DNA of 64,000 nt from Epiperipatus broadwayi (Eukaryota; Onychophora; Udeonychophora; Euonychophora; Peripatidae). Location of the stretch: the NCBI GenBank assembly GCA_028023455.1, contig JAQFVV010006203.1, positions 7,720,821 through 7,784,820 of the forward strand, given 5' to 3'. Within the stretch, counting starts at the first letter, position 1; every line of letters begins with the position of its first letter. The position numbers were made by a program, and so were the translations under genes. Of this stretch, positions 46,656 through 59,099 are shown one piece after another. The notes beneath the pieces were generated by a model. The model was not told where the DNA came from, ran no database searches, and saw only the letters and a list, made by a program, of their open reading frames with translations.

Positions 46656-47910
46656 TGAGGGTGAGTTAAAAATTATATGCACTCCACTATAAAATTTATT
46701 TTAATTAATTTTCAGAAAAAACTAATACATAATTTTTTTGATATAATCTTCCTGCTTTTCAATGCACTTTATCCATAAGCTTTCATATTTCCTCATTAAA
46801 AAAATGTTTTAGATTGAGATGCAAGCCATGACTACACCATTGTCTTTACCTCTTCATTCAACCTGAATCTTTATTCTCATAGAGCTTCTTTCAGGGAATC
46901 AAACAATTGATAATGAGGCAAGATCAGGTCTATAGAGAGGATGCTCTAACATCTCAAAACAAAGTTTTTGGAGAGCATTGGTAGGATGGACAGTAGTGTG
47001 CACAAGTGTGTTATTATGCAACAACACCTTTGGAGAGCAGTTCTCTGTGTTTTGTTCAAATTTCAGGCTTCAAATCTTCAGTAAGAATCTCACTATATTA
47101 AGAACTATTGATTGTTAAACATTTTTCATGATAATGTTTCAATATTGGCACTTGAGAAACCCAGAAAACTATAAGCATCTATTTCCGATTGATAGTTGAT
47201 GTTTTCTTGGTTAGCAATTGAAAATGCTTCCATTTCTTACTGCGCTGTTTACTCTCAGGCTCACAGTGATGACTCCAACACTAATGTGGTCACTAATAAT
47301 GATTCTTTTTTAGAAACTTTAACCTTCTTTACAGTATCAGTCCAAATCTTGCTTGCAAATGTCCAACACTTCTATATTTGTGGTCTTCTGTGAGTTGTTT
47401 AAGTACTCAACTTTAGTCAGTCATGGATTGTTGCATAGGCAGAGATATGGCTAATTTACCACATAATCCATTTTTATTAAACCATCTAACAGAACCAATT
47501 CAAGTGCAGACTCAATGTTGTCATTAGTCATGGATGTGGATAGGTGTATGATTGCTTTATGGCGGACTCTTGTGTGATTATCCTTGAACTTCTTCTTTAT
47601 CCATTCTCATACTTTCTTCATGACAAAACACTTTCTCTTTATTGTGCACCAAAGTCATTGGTAAATAATGGTGACAGACACTCTCCCAGATTATAAAAAA
47701 GAATCACTGCATGCTGCTCTTCTTTTGTACAAATCACAAATGGGACAGCATTGTTTTTTGTACCACAGTCACATTGGATTTCACATAATACATTCAAAAT
47801 CACACATCATTTGGGAAACAGTAATTTTATATGGAAAGAGCTGATAATACAGTGTAGCCAACAAGTTTAAATATAACCAGGGTGCAGATAATTTTTGATT
47901 CACCCCTGTG
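46656..47910 (-). mobile_element. mariner-family DNA transposon, decayed
   Basis: Length about 1.25 kb, ends related as inverted repeats (left gagggtgagttaaaaattat, right reverse-complemented aggggtgaatcaaaaattat), and TA on both flanks, as expected for mariner target duplications. Minus-strand translation, with frameshifts and stops, shows the transposase in order: VICTKEEQHAVI near the N-terminus (47760-47690), HCEPESKQRSKKWKHF around 47220-47265 (the 'HHYEPESKRQS.EWKH' block), MLIVFW near 47170, and SKGVV near 47030. The catalytic DD34D region is broken and the copy is inactive. Confidence 0.87.
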
Positions 47911-50329
47911 TATATAATTTTTTAAATAACAAAAAATAATTCATTCTATCTACTTATTATTATTTATTTATTATAAGGTTAGTTGCTCAAAAGGTCAAAT
48001 AATTTTTGAACATTGATGACAAAAGCAACAGTTTCATTTGACTCAATAAAATTTTCCTCTTCCTGAATTCTGAATCAATCCAGAATCATTATTTCATCAC
48101 TTATATATTGAGCTGAATTGTTCAGATCAGTCTAACTAAGGTGTTATTTATAAATGAAAGAGTAAATTTTATCTGGTTATTTAATAATATTAAGAGATAA
48201 CAAAGTAATTAACAATAACAAACACTTTAATTAACTATTGATAAAAAAAAGTAAAAATTATTCCTTGCAATAGTGTAAATAAATAACTACCTGAAAATAT
48301 TCTACAAAAATAAATTATAAAAAATAGCATTAATGATTTCAATATTAATATTTTAAACATCCATCAATCAATATACCTATATAGAATACATCAGAAGTAA
48401 GTAAATAATCAAATACTTAATTATTTGGGAGTTGGTGTGACATTTGAGGCCCTTACTCTACCACTGTGTTAAACATAAGCATATCAGGCATATTACATTT
48501 TTGAATCATTTTGTAAATACATATGTAAACCATATTGCCACATATTACTTAAATAAAGCAATAGAATATCTATATTTCTTGGTTTATTTAAACATTGGTG
48601 GAGTGACTTACATAAAATAACCAGTTAACAGTTGCATTTATGGTTTAATACACATAAATGCATACACACATCACAGTTGCTGATTTAGTATATGTATATC
48701 AGTTCTGTTTCACTTATATATAATCTTGTGTGCTTTATTCATATGATCATGATTGAATATTTGTAAAATGTGATAAAACTCTTACTGCTTCATGAACTGG
48801 AAATAACACATCATTTCACAATGTGAAAGTTTATAAAAAATATATATGTTTCCACACACAAAAAAATGTTTGAATGATTTGAAAATCATTGCATACTATA
48901 ATTGTTCCCAATAATAAGAGTGATTATAGAAATATACAATTTTAGCATACCTAATAATTCACTATGATAGTATTAATATTTAATTATTACAATTCATATA
49001 TTTATTTTATTTCATTATTTTAACAGCATCTATAGACAATAACAAAAAAAAACAACACTATACTTATAGTTTAAATATAAAACTACAGGGGATTAAAAAA
49101 AAATATGAATGAATGACATTTAAATATCACTCACTATTTAGGATTCCAGGTATTTGTATATTATCAAAATACATTTTCTGTAGTTATAATACAACAGCAA
49201 TAAGTTCCAAATATAGAATAAAATACCAGATTAGCAACTTAAACTGAAATTATAAATTATCAAAGGGAACAAAATACACCTATTTTTTGTCATTTAAAAT
49301 TATAATATCTTTACATGAATCTGCCATAAAGCAAATTTTAAAATTATAAAAACTCAAATAAGAACTAACACACAAATAAAAAGCTTAAACAGTTTATCCA
49401 AATGAAATAAAATTCTAAACAAATTTTTAATATTTTCGATAGTAATTTTAAATGACTAGAACTTTAGCTGACATGATAAAAACAAAACAAAACAAAAAAC
49501 CGCTTTTGGTTAATAAAAATGAAAATCTAATAAAAAAAAAATACCATTTACTTTGCAAAAGGTGTAAAATTATTAATGGCAAAATTATACAGGGAAGAAA
49601 CATAACATTTAATTCTTTATAAATTGAATGTGAAAAAAAAAGAAAAATGTTATTTTTTAAAAATTCATAACTGTTTTTATATATTATTTTTATAAAATTT
49701 TTTAACTTTTCCTGTTTTTTAAAAATAAAAATATAGTACCATAAGATATTGCTCATAAATTGTATGTATATATATATATTATAACCAATAAATGAACTGC
49801 AATTTTATTGTCTAAAGTACCAATTAAACATTACTATGACTATTCCGGTAAAAATTTGACTAATTTGGTCTTGTGATTTTTCTGAACTTAATCAAGCACG
49901 AAGAATAAAGACTGCTTTTATATAAGCAAAAGCATTTAAGTACTCTCTAGAAAACTCCTCATAAATAAGCCATTAAATGTTATATAATTGCTAATTTCTG
50001 AATTGTAAACCACTCAAAGATAAGACCCATAACACTAATCTCAGAAAATCCATTAACTAATTGTATTAAGCTATTCTATATACACAATGTATATCACTAA
50101 TTATAAATAAAAATCAATTAAAATTTAATATTAAACATATGCCATGAATATATATTAAAAGCAAATGTTGGCTCAATCAGGCAATAGATGAATGACCTGT
50201 GGTCATGCTTTCACTTCACATGTAAGTGCAAACTAATTTTTGGGACTCAAATTATTTCAAATCTGTACTGGCACAGATTGAAATTTCAATGTCTTCAGTA
50301 ATCTAGATCTCACATTACAAAAATAAAAT
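47911..50329. other. AT-rich DNA, one weak SINE-like patch
   Basis: At 48425-48475 the minus strand reads aacacagtggtagagtaagg, an A-box-like word, but no B-box follows. A minus-strand 11-nt segment near 48790 lies between a good acceptor (ttatttccag) and a gtaaga donor, but is too short to support. The 102-codon frame at 49448-49756 (minus) is a Phe/Ile/Lys-rich chance ORF. Confidence 0.5.
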
Positions 50330-51458
50330 CTAAATGCGAAGATTGATTGCATGCAGATCTGATAAATGGTAATGATTAAAGAAAATAAAAAAATGAAAAA
50401 AATCGTGCAGAGAAAATGGAATAAAGCCACAATGGGATTGTAAACAAAAGAAAAAGCAAGACGAACTAAAAAAGAAAGGTAATAAATAATTGAAATTGAT
50501 GATAATGAGCATAAATAGGCAATAATTATAGTAGTTAAGTAAAAGGAATGAAACGAGAAATACTAAAACAAGTACACAACTGAATTAAAGCAATGGTTAT
50601 AGATAGCAAAGAAGAAATATGAAGATGATGGATGACATATTGGCAAATAAAACAGTAGGGCAAAAATAAATAACAGAAATAATAGGAAATAAGGGTCAAA
50701 AACAAATCAAAAATGCAAGCAGTTAAAAATATTGAAGTCAAGAGATGACCAGTAATGAGAACTGAAACTCCAAAGCCAATAAACTTTCAGCTAATAAAAA
50801 TAAAGAACCATGATTGGTAGAAATCAAATCACATACCAAAAAGAAAAGTAACATAGCAATGATAGCAAGAATAGTGCAAGTAATGATAAAGAAAGTGCAG
50901 AAGGATAATAAAAAATAATAATCAAGTAGCTAACAGAGAAACTTTAGAAAAATGCACAAGGTTAACAAAAAATAAGGAATGATAGAAAATTTAGAAACTT
51001 ATAAAAAGCAATGATAGAAAAAATTCTAAATGATGTGACTAAATAAATAAATAAAATCTGAAATTGAACAACCAAATAATAGTAAATAAAGTGAAGGAAA
51101 AAATAAAAAGTTAAAAGCACCACACTGTCTTTGAAAGTATTTCATATAAATAAAAGAAGAACCAGGAAGAAATAAAAAAAAAAAAGAGAGAAAGAAAATA
51201 TAGTTGAACAAGTCAAAGTAGATAAAGAAATAAAATGCAACAATGAAGAACATGAAGAAAAACAAATGAAAAAAGTCAGACAATAAGTAAAAGAAATAGC
51301 CTATCAAAATGAAAAAAAAATAAAGAAGTCATATAGAAGATACAAAAAACTATAGAAAAAATATGTCAAGGTGAAGAAATTAAGGTTGAATGATAAAAAA
51401 AGACAAGAGAAAAAGAACAGTCACAGGAATATTGATAAGAAACTAAAATAAAAATCTT

Positions 51459-52113
51459 AGAGCAAAAGGTAGCAAGTGAAAATCTCAAGGAAGAAGTAAT
51501 AACTGAATTAAAAAGCTTTATAAAAGTCAACCAGAGAAAAAATGTGCAAAGCTTAAGATCAAATCTATTCTAAAGGATTCCCTAAGAAAAATTAAATAGT
51601 GACCATTACCACACACAAACAACACAAAAGTAAAATTAATATACAAAGACCAATTAAGTTCATATTTTGGTATCTCTGATCATCTATCTGGAGTTGTGAA
51701 TTAATTATTAAAAATCAGAAAATGGTCAGAATACAATATCCATATGGAATCTATTTTTTATTTATTCTGATATTTTAGAAGTAGAATGCAATTATGTGAG
51801 AGCAAATGAAAATCTCAAGGAAGAAGTAATAAACTGAATTAAAAAGCTCTATAGAAATCAACCAAAGAAAATGGCCAAGACCTAAGCTTAAATCAATCCT
51901 AAAAGATTCACCAAGATAAACTAAATAATGACCATACAAACATACAAAATAAAATTAATATATGAAAATCAATCAAGTTCAAATTTTGATATCTCTGATT
52001 ATCTATCTGGAGTTCTGAATCAATTTTTAAAAATCAGAATATGGCCAGAATACAATATCCACATGGAATTTATTCTTTACTTATTATATTTTATAAGTAG
52101 AATTCAATTATGT
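51459..52113 (+). repeat. Tandem duplication, period about 330 bp
   Basis: Copy 1 (51459-51797) and copy 2 (51798-52113) share aatctcaaggaagaagtaat, then ctgaattaaaaagct, tctctgat.atctatctggag, agaatacaatatccatatgg and end with gcaattatgt / tcaattatgt. Differences are scattered substitutions and short indels, so the duplication is not recent. The plus-strand frame of copy 2 from 51928 is open for 68 codons (FDISDYLSGVLNQFLKI), equivalent to a broken frame in copy 1. Confidence 0.85.
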
Positions 52114-52194
52114 AAAAAAAAAAACAATGGGTAGATCTAATATTGAATCCAAGAATTCAAGAAAAAAAGAGAAAAGCAAAATTTCTAGATAGAT

Positions 52195-52340
52195 ATTAAT
52201 ATCGATGCCAAGAATGAAAGTAACAGGGATACAGAAGGTATGGACAAAAATAATGTAGATGCAGAAGCCAAGGATAAAAACAATCTGGGTATAAAAACCA
52301 TGAATAAAAATAATATGAATATAGAAGTCATGGAGTAACT
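52195..52340 (+). repeat. Degenerate short tandem repeat, coding-like
   Basis: Units of roughly 30-36 nt in the form atggacaaaaataat...gatgcagaagccaaggata. One frame reads EGMDKNNVDAEAKDKNNLGI then MNKNNMNIEV, so a DKNN motif recurs about every 10-12 residues. A stop follows near 52338. It may be the remains of a low-complexity protein segment. Confidence 0.5.
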
Positions 52341-52420
52341 AGCAAAAGCAGAGATTGCAGAAAAGTTGACAATAAAAACAGAAGCTGTAAATAAGTTTAA
52401 TGGATGTGTAACCAAATGTA

Positions 52421-54022
52421 AGAAATCTTAAGTACTATTACATTTACAATATCTATGATGTCATTATACAAGAACGGATAATTCTTGACATATAATGCAT
52501 TGAATATATATAGCTATAAGATGAAATATCATAAATATTGCAAAGGATCAACCAATACCTACACCATTGCTAACTGTTTCATATCTATAAGAGTTCATAT
52601 AATGCTATCAGCATTTGTTCCAATAATATGCAAAGTATTTATATTGTATTTAAATATATATATTATGCAAAATATATGTGTTGTAATTAAATATTGTAAC
52701 TATCAAAAATCTTAACTTAATCAGTAATAAGTTACTCATTCTCTTATTGTAAATAGAATAGGTTATTTCTATTTTAAATACCTGGCAACAAGATGTGTAT
52801 TAAAGTGTTACATCAGGATTATAACAATAATATAAATAGCTGTGTAATACCAAAAGAGTAAATAGATTTAATAATATTTGCATGGCTAGTGGATTCTGTC
52901 TAAGTTTTAAATTAATCTCAGGGTATTAAAATATTTGAATACAATGAATAAGACTCTTGGAATTTTATTATCTAGTTGAAATCTTTATCATTGATATGGC
53001 TAAATGAAGGGAATATTATTATATCTAAACTATATCTTACTGTATTAATATTTAAATTATATGTGCTATACAGTATTAATATTTAAAATATATGTGCTAG
53101 TATTAGTGACAAATATCAATAGTGTCACTTCTAAAAAAATCAGTGTATCTTTAAATTAACATAATATAATATCATGTGACCACAAATTATCAATTAGATG
53201 ATGAGTGCAAAAATATGAAAGACCAAAATCAAAATAATTTACTAAATATAAAATCCAATTTATTTATAAATAAAAAAAAAAAATTATAACAATAATAAAT
53301 TAAGTTCTTATCAAATACTATATCTAAAAGATTTCGAATGCCATTTAAATATAAGAACTCAATTTAAATTTAAACTATTAAAACAATATATACATGTCTA
53401 TATGTGTTGTTGGACAAGCAATTCATTAAAAAAGGTTGTTATGCAAAAACTTCAGTATTAACTAATTATTAAGTAATTAATATAAAACAATATTTTATTC
53501 GATCCTTCTTTATTATTGTACAATCAGTCTCTTCAAAATATGTATCTCTTTTATATAAACTTTATTCATTTCTTTACAAAGATAATAAAATATTTACCCT
53601 ATATACTTGAACCATATAAATACAGGTGGCATTATAAATTATTTGCCTTCTACTATATGACTGTACAATAACAAAATATTTATGGCCATGGGGACTAAAG
53701 TATACTTAACATAAATAGAAATGCCATTATAAAAGATACCTACCCAAGGTAAAATTATAACACAAGTTGTTAGGAGTTTCCCTCTACTAAACAACAATAT
53801 CATACTACATGTAAAACTCATTGCCATGGAAATAATATAAGTCTATAAAATATTCTTCATAAAAACTTCTAATATACCTATAATTACAAAACTTAAGGGT
53901 AACTCTCATTTAAAAATATTTTCAAATAACATAAAGCAGTAGTGATAAACATAGCTTTTAACAGTTAAATATAACAAACAGATTGTCATTTTAAAATCAA
54001 TAAAACATATATATATAACAAT
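52421..54022. other. AT-rich DNA with a short tandem repeat
   Basis: 53040-53100 holds two copies of a 31-bp unit, gtattaatatttaaa(t/a)tatatgtgcta. A minus-strand frame at 53639-53827 (hydrophobic, 62 codons) has splice-like flanks at its left side but no recognisable domain. Nothing else was seen. Confidence 0.5.
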
Positions 54023-54204
54023 AATAATCAGAAAATAATAAATTCTTACATCAGCTATATAAATATCAAATTATTTTTATATACATAAAAAGCCTTTTTC
54101 AGCACCTGATTTGATGCTCTTTTCAAATGTATATAAAAAATTTGATATTTATATAACTATTATAAGAATTTATTATAAGAATTTATTATTTTCTGATGAT
54201 TATT
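54023..54204. repeat. Inverted repeat, arms about 75-85 bp
   Basis: Left arm aataatcagaaaataataaa...tatataaatatcaaatta...tatatacat; right arm is its reverse complement (atgtatataaaaaatttgat, tatttatataact, ttattattttctgatgatta) with a 15-bp internal duplication of aagaatttattat. The loop is about 25 bp with cctttttcagcacctgattt. It could be another foldback/MITE. Confidence 0.7.
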
Positions 54205-54849
54205 TTATGGAAGAACAGCATAAAACAACTATATCTTTTAACTATTATATTAATTAGAATAATCAATTTTAGTAATGCTAAGTTCGGACTTCAACAATTT
54301 ATACAATCTTGATTATAATTAAGAGTATGAGTCAAATGACATATTACAAAAAAAAAAAAAAACCATCAGAGCACAGTATGTTGAAATTACATTTAGTTAT
54401 TCCACAACTTAATACCAATATCTTACAGTATATATTGTAACCAGTTGGGTTACACCACACACACTAATATAGTGTATGTGAATATATATATGTAAAATAA
54501 AGGAAAAGTAGAAATAAACACAGACAAAAATTATAGATATTTTCTACATTTATTCTACATTTACAGAAATAGAAATAAATAAATAATAACTCTGATTTAA
54601 AATATTGTTTTAGAAGTTAATATTTTAAAAAGGTCTGAACAGATATAAATATTGTATTATTATTATTATTACTCTGATTTTGAAATTTAAAAACACCCTA
54701 TTGTATTTTTGAAATTTTAATTAATTAAACAGAGAGTTTATCTATTAGAAATCCCCTAAGTAAAAACATGTATATGTTTTTAAAGGGATTAGAGAGCTAA
54801 AAATAAAAACTGTTTTCAATGAAGGTGTTGTTATCACCTCAGATAATTT
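54205..54849. other. AT-rich DNA, nothing recognised
   Basis: Contains a 15-base poly-A run near 54347 and an ATT run near 54655-54670. No gene, RNA or repeat family was recognised. Confidence 0.5.
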
Positions 54850-54882
54850 TATAAAAAGGGCTGATAACGAACTAGCTTCAGT
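54850..54882 (+). promoter_or_regulatory. Possible core promoter: TATA box with initiator
   Basis: TATAAAAAGGG at 54850-54860 is followed 30 bp downstream by an initiator-like TTCAGT (54877-54882), standard Pol II spacing. The downstream 530 bp are GC-richer than their surroundings and end at a strong donor-like site. It could be a host promoter or part of a retroelement LTR. Prediction only. Confidence 0.35.
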
Positions 54883-55413
54883 CTGGGTAATGATTTTTGA
54901 AGAGAGCAGTTTGGATTGTAGTTTTTTTGTGAGAGCTGAACAGAACAGCTTGGCTACTAAAACTTTTTGAATGTGGCAGAAATTAGCTAATCAAAATGGA
55001 TAGCTGCAGTTTGTTGTTAGCTGTAGTAGAGAGTTGGCAAAATAGTTACCATAAACTGAGGTAGCTGAAGGCAAGATAATAGACTGTTTTCCTTAGCAGG
55101 AATTTGAATTCACCTAGAGAAAATGACTCACTTCTTTCCGTAGAAATACATAGCCTTAAACATGGAGGATGGTTGCTTGCCTAAAATTCTATCAAACCAA
55201 GACAGCTGATTGTCTGGAATAATCCTAGATAAAGCAGAGACCAACTACAAACCAAGATTTTGCATGGATTGCATACCTTTACCTGATGATGACAATTTCC
55301 TGGAATGACCAAAAAACAGCTTGTCCAAGAGAGCGGCTGAATAAAGAAATAGTTATACTTATGCTGCTGTGTCTACATATGCGAAGAGAAGCACAGATAA
55401 ACTTGCATACAAA
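54880..55413 (+). other. Possible first exon or LTR, no coding identified
   Basis: From the predicted start to a donor-like site (catacaaaa/gtgagtt) the sequence is compositionally distinct from the flanks. The only plus-strand ORF of note (55286 on) runs past the donor and shows no domain. An alternative is a solo LTR: an aataaa-containing word (taataaaagctttc) lies at 55507. I could not find a matching second LTR. Confidence 0.3.
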
Positions 55414-56999
55414 AGTGAGTTGTTTTTCAATAATTTATTTGATGAACATTTTTAAATCTATATTTTTAAATTTAAAGACATTGATAATTCGTTAAGAGGT
55501 AACCTAATAAAAGCTTTCTAACCTCTGGAAAATTGACTATATATTTTTTGTAAAAGAATAAAAGAAAGCTATAATAGAATTTGTTAAACTGATTTTTTTA
55601 AAATATTGATACACACCTATAAGTGTGAAATTTATGTGTTTACCAAATGAATTGATTATGAAAAAATATAATATTATTATAACAAATTGAAATAAATAAA
55701 AGTCAGTGTGCATATATACACGCACACTCATATATGTAAATTTTTAATTTTTTTTTTGATTAAATGTCAATTCATTTTTTTTTTTAAAATATTAATTGCA
55801 TATTATAAATCGCGCGTTTGTGCGCACATCAATGTAACAATTTAAATGTTGAATAGTAATTATTTAAATCTTAATGTGATCATTTGAAATTTTGTATTAT
55901 AATCAAAATCAGAAAATTCACGCACATATGTTTGCGTATATATGCCAATTGTATTGTAAATAACAATGCTGTAAGATAGACACTTATATGTAAAATTTTG
56001 ATCATTTTTCTAAATTAAATGTTAATTCAAACTGGTTTATTTTGTATCAAGCCACATGCCTGTGTGCTGAATGGGTTTGAATAAACCTAATTTATTAATC
56101 ATGTAACTCAATGAATACTTTTCAAAATCATAACCCTCATAAGACCTTAATCATTTTTTTTTTTTTTTGTTATTAATAAACTTATATTTAATTGTTAAAA
56201 ATTGTATTCCATCATCTCTTGTTCACATACAGTAATAGAGTCCATGTTCTCTGAGCTAGATTTCGGACATGGATAAATGGGGATGTGTTTAGTGCCTTGG
56301 GCATCAAGAGATGATCCATTATCATCATGGTTGTCGTAAAAGAGGATACTCTTTAAAGCCCACGCACTATTATTTTTTTATTTTACTTTAGTCTTATTAA
56401 AAATTTAGGTTTATAGTTCTGAGCATAGATGATGATCAGCATGTTTTAATGTCCCAGCATTATTGTTTAGATTTTCTAGTTGTGTATTTTAATGGATGGG
56501 CACTAAGCTAATGCATCCAAGTTATGTGTATATAATTGCCCAAACTGGCAAAGGCTCAATAGTTAGTCTGGTCTACAGAAGACCCATTTCTCATCCAGTC
56601 ACAAGGTTGACTGTTGATTTACATTGTTTATTGTTCAAATCCAGCCACAAGATGGTCTGTTGATTTACTGTACTGATGTATTATATTGTGGATCATTCAT
56701 GATGGATGATTCTCTTAATATTTACTTAGCTGGCTGATCTCTCAATGTTCAGAGATCTTAAATCTCATACTCTTATATCTTTAAATATTTACTTATAGAT
56801 ACTTTTATAAATTATTGATATTTCAAAGTATTGATTATTTGTATTTATATTTTGTACTTGGGGTTGATGATGTTTTTCCATTACCCCAGGTTTACCGCAT
56901 GCTTTCCACCTCCACTTATCATCCACTTCCTGATACCCCCATCCCGTTACAATATATATGTATGAATAATTCTATCTTTACTTTTTCATTACACAAAAC
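55414..56999. other. AT-rich DNA with a small tandem duplication
   Basis: 56593-56668 holds two copies of atccag(t/c)cacaag...ctgttgatttac at a 46-bp period. 55732-55780 and 55985-56033 share a tatatgtaaa...ttaaatgt(c/t)aattca layout, perhaps an old direct repeat. The Gypsy element's 3' LTR may lie in 56150-57000, but I could not confirm it. Confidence 0.45.
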
Positions 57000-57559
57000 C
57001 CTTAGATGTGCTAAACAAAAATAAAGACTGGGGTGGGTTTCTAAGTTTGCCTAGACCCCCCCCTTCAGCCCTACAGTAGGGATTAAATTGGGTATGAAGG
57101 CCAGTTTAGGTCCTTCTTCGTCATAACATTGCAAGTCTCTGTTCCCTTTTTTTAAGTTAATGTCTTTTTAATATTTCTACTCTATTATTATTTGCAATCA
57201 TTTCTTGCTATTTTAGTTAACACTTCATAGCTATAAGTTTTACTAGTTAGTTTTCAGTAATCTTTTATCATGTATACAGATTAATTAAAATACTTTGTTT
57301 TCTAATTATTAAACATTTATTTATTCTGCTCACAGAACTACCTTCTCTTATTCCTGAGAGCAGTGTTTTTCTGGAGTCACATACATAAACATTTAGATAG
57401 ATATGTGGTCAGTCGATGATTTTGGCACAGTTTATTTTCTTCTCGACAGTGAGAAGCATTCATATGAGACTGCTATATCACTGATTCATTTGAAACTTCA
57501 GTTGCTTTATCAGATTTATTCGTACATGTTTCTGCAGTTTTCATCTGCTACATATAATA

Positions 57560-58460
57560 CTCTTCAGGAAATGTTAATATCACTGTCAGTGTTTTCTCCA
57601 TCCAATTTTTCCAGATGTGATATATATGCCAATGGTAACAGGTTCCTGATATCGTTTGTATTTCCACTATTTGGTCTGAAATAACTTTATTTCCCATCGA
57701 CTATCATGCATCCATACATTCTCTCCAGCAGTGTAGCTGTTCTGATATTTTATTGATCATTTTCCTTTGTTCCGATTCAATGGACAACTTATTATGCAAC
57801 TCCTGCCCATCATTATTTCTGCAGGTGATTTCCCAATAGTCATGGTAGGTGTAATGTATTGGTGTAGCATCACTACATTTAATGCTTCATTTATGTTCAT
57901 GTGGTTTAGTTTGTTTAAAAAATAGCATTAAATGTTGCACTGCTTTTTCAGCAATTTACATTGGGTTTTGGATGCTATGGAGGAGTACGAATACACTTCC
58001 CCCCCCCCCCCCATTCATCAAAAAATGATTTCAATTCTTCAGATGTAGCCTGTCCTATAATACCAAGACTTATGTGATCCATGATATAAAAATATTTCCC
58101 GTAAAATGCAGATGGTTTCTGCCACAGTAGTATTCTTTGCTAGTTTGTATTCTCCTCACATGAAGCCAGCATCTACTAAAACAAAAAAAAAATATACCAT
58201 TTACTGGACCTGCATGGTCCATATGCACATGACTCCATGGCCTGTCTGTTTTTGGCCCCAATGTAAACTTTTGAAATGCATTTCTCATAGACACATAGAT
58301 GGCATTTTCTAATGTGTTTCTATGGCTGCACCCAAACCTAGCCAATATATGTAACTGCGAGCTAAAGCTTCTGCTCTTATCACACCCGGGTGCCCCTAAT
58401 GAAGAGTTTTTAGTATTTTAGGTTGACCTACAGGTAAGATTAATACCTTATACCCATTAC
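57560..58460 (-). pseudogene. Gypsy integrase
   Basis: Minus strand: LPVGQPKILKTLH*GHPGVI then RAEALARSYIYWLG is the N-terminal zinc-binding-domain region 'LH.GHPGI...K.LAR.Y.WW'. The open piece from 58345 contains RPWSHVHMDHAGPVNG, equivalent to 'PW...H.DFAGP' (first catalytic Asp of DDE retained). TTVAETICILREIFLYHGS matches 'TT.E.TI..LR..FA.HG'. Near 57700-57600, WMHDSRWEIKLFQ and IGIYITSGKIGWRKH are the C-terminal domain 'V..R......W..G.I....GP..Y.V.....WKRH'. A 14-C run (57999-58012) breaks the frame. Confidence 0.85.
57999..58012 (+). repeat. C14 homopolymer
   Basis: Fourteen consecutive C on the plus strand, G on the strand encoding the integrase remnant. It has a counterpart of the same length at 19773-19786. 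Confidence 0.9.
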
Positions 58461-58699
58461 AATGCAACCCTTTATCATTGATAATTGTTGCCGCATATTC
58501 CATAAAGATTTATTTAAGTAATGGGGTTGTTTATTGGCTATCCCTTTCTAATCCAGCTCATGAGCATCTGGTATCCTGTTGTTTCTTTACCATTTCACAA
58601 CAGTTTTATTATTTATTTTTCAGGCTTCCAGTGATCCAAATAATTTAATTCCACTTTCATTATGCTTTTCCATCAATTCCACTACATGGGATAGTGTAT

Positions 58700-59060
58700 C
58701 TATATGATTTATTTGACTATCTTTCTAATATCGTATGCTGATAATAAAATTTAACAGCAAACTATACATAAATTTGTGATCTGGAGTGGCTTTTTTATTA
58801 GCCAATATTCCCAATAATGGGCAATGGTCGGTTATTATTTTAAATGATCAATCATAATTCATTGGTGGAATTTCTGACCCGCTACTATTATAGTTAGCAC
58901 TTCCTTATCCAGTTGACTATAGTTCTTTTTATCCTTATAATACTCTAAACATAAAAGCTACGAGTATTCCCCATTCTGTGATGGATGACTGAGTACAGCT
59001 CCCAATTCCGTAATCAAATGCATTAGTTGTTAATATTACATCAAGATTGTTATAATGCAG
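58700..59060 (-). pseudogene. Gypsy RNase H
   Basis: Minus strand fragments: LTTNAFDYGIGSCTQ (the 'DAS..G.GAVLSQ' block with D replaced by N), then YYKDKKNYSQLDKEVLTIIV, equivalent to 'Y...E.NY.Q.EKEALAI', then the 'FHQ' word and LSAYD near the end. The order and spacing fit the Ty3/Gypsy RNase H between RT and integrase. Confidence 0.8.
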
Positions 59061-59099
59061 CAATAGACAGTTTGAGTTGAGCAATGCTTAGGTTTTTTT

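Larger units (their letters stand above)
50340..52420 (+). other. Purine-rich tract on the plus strand, origin unknown
   Basis: For about 2 kb the plus strand is strikingly rich in A and G (aagaaa, gataaa, gaagaa words), while the minus strand yields only Phe/Ser/Leu-rich pseudo-ORFs. Plus-strand translation gives Lys/Glu/Asn-rich fragments with many stops, which would suit a decayed coiled-coil coding region. No domain was recognised. It includes a tandem duplication (51459-52113) and a degenerate repeat (52195-52340). Confidence 0.5.

Noticed and set aside
48780-48800. 11-nt minus-strand micro-exon between ttatttccag and gtaaga
   Set aside because: Too short to carry any identifying information; splice-like words are frequent in this DNA.
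49448-49756. 102-codon minus-strand ORF with membrane-like segments
   Set aside because: Low-complexity translation of poly-A/T; no family match.
50330-52415. Series of minus-strand ORFs rich in Phe, Ser and Leu
   Set aside because: Shadows of the purine-rich plus strand; they share no domain with one another or with known proteins.
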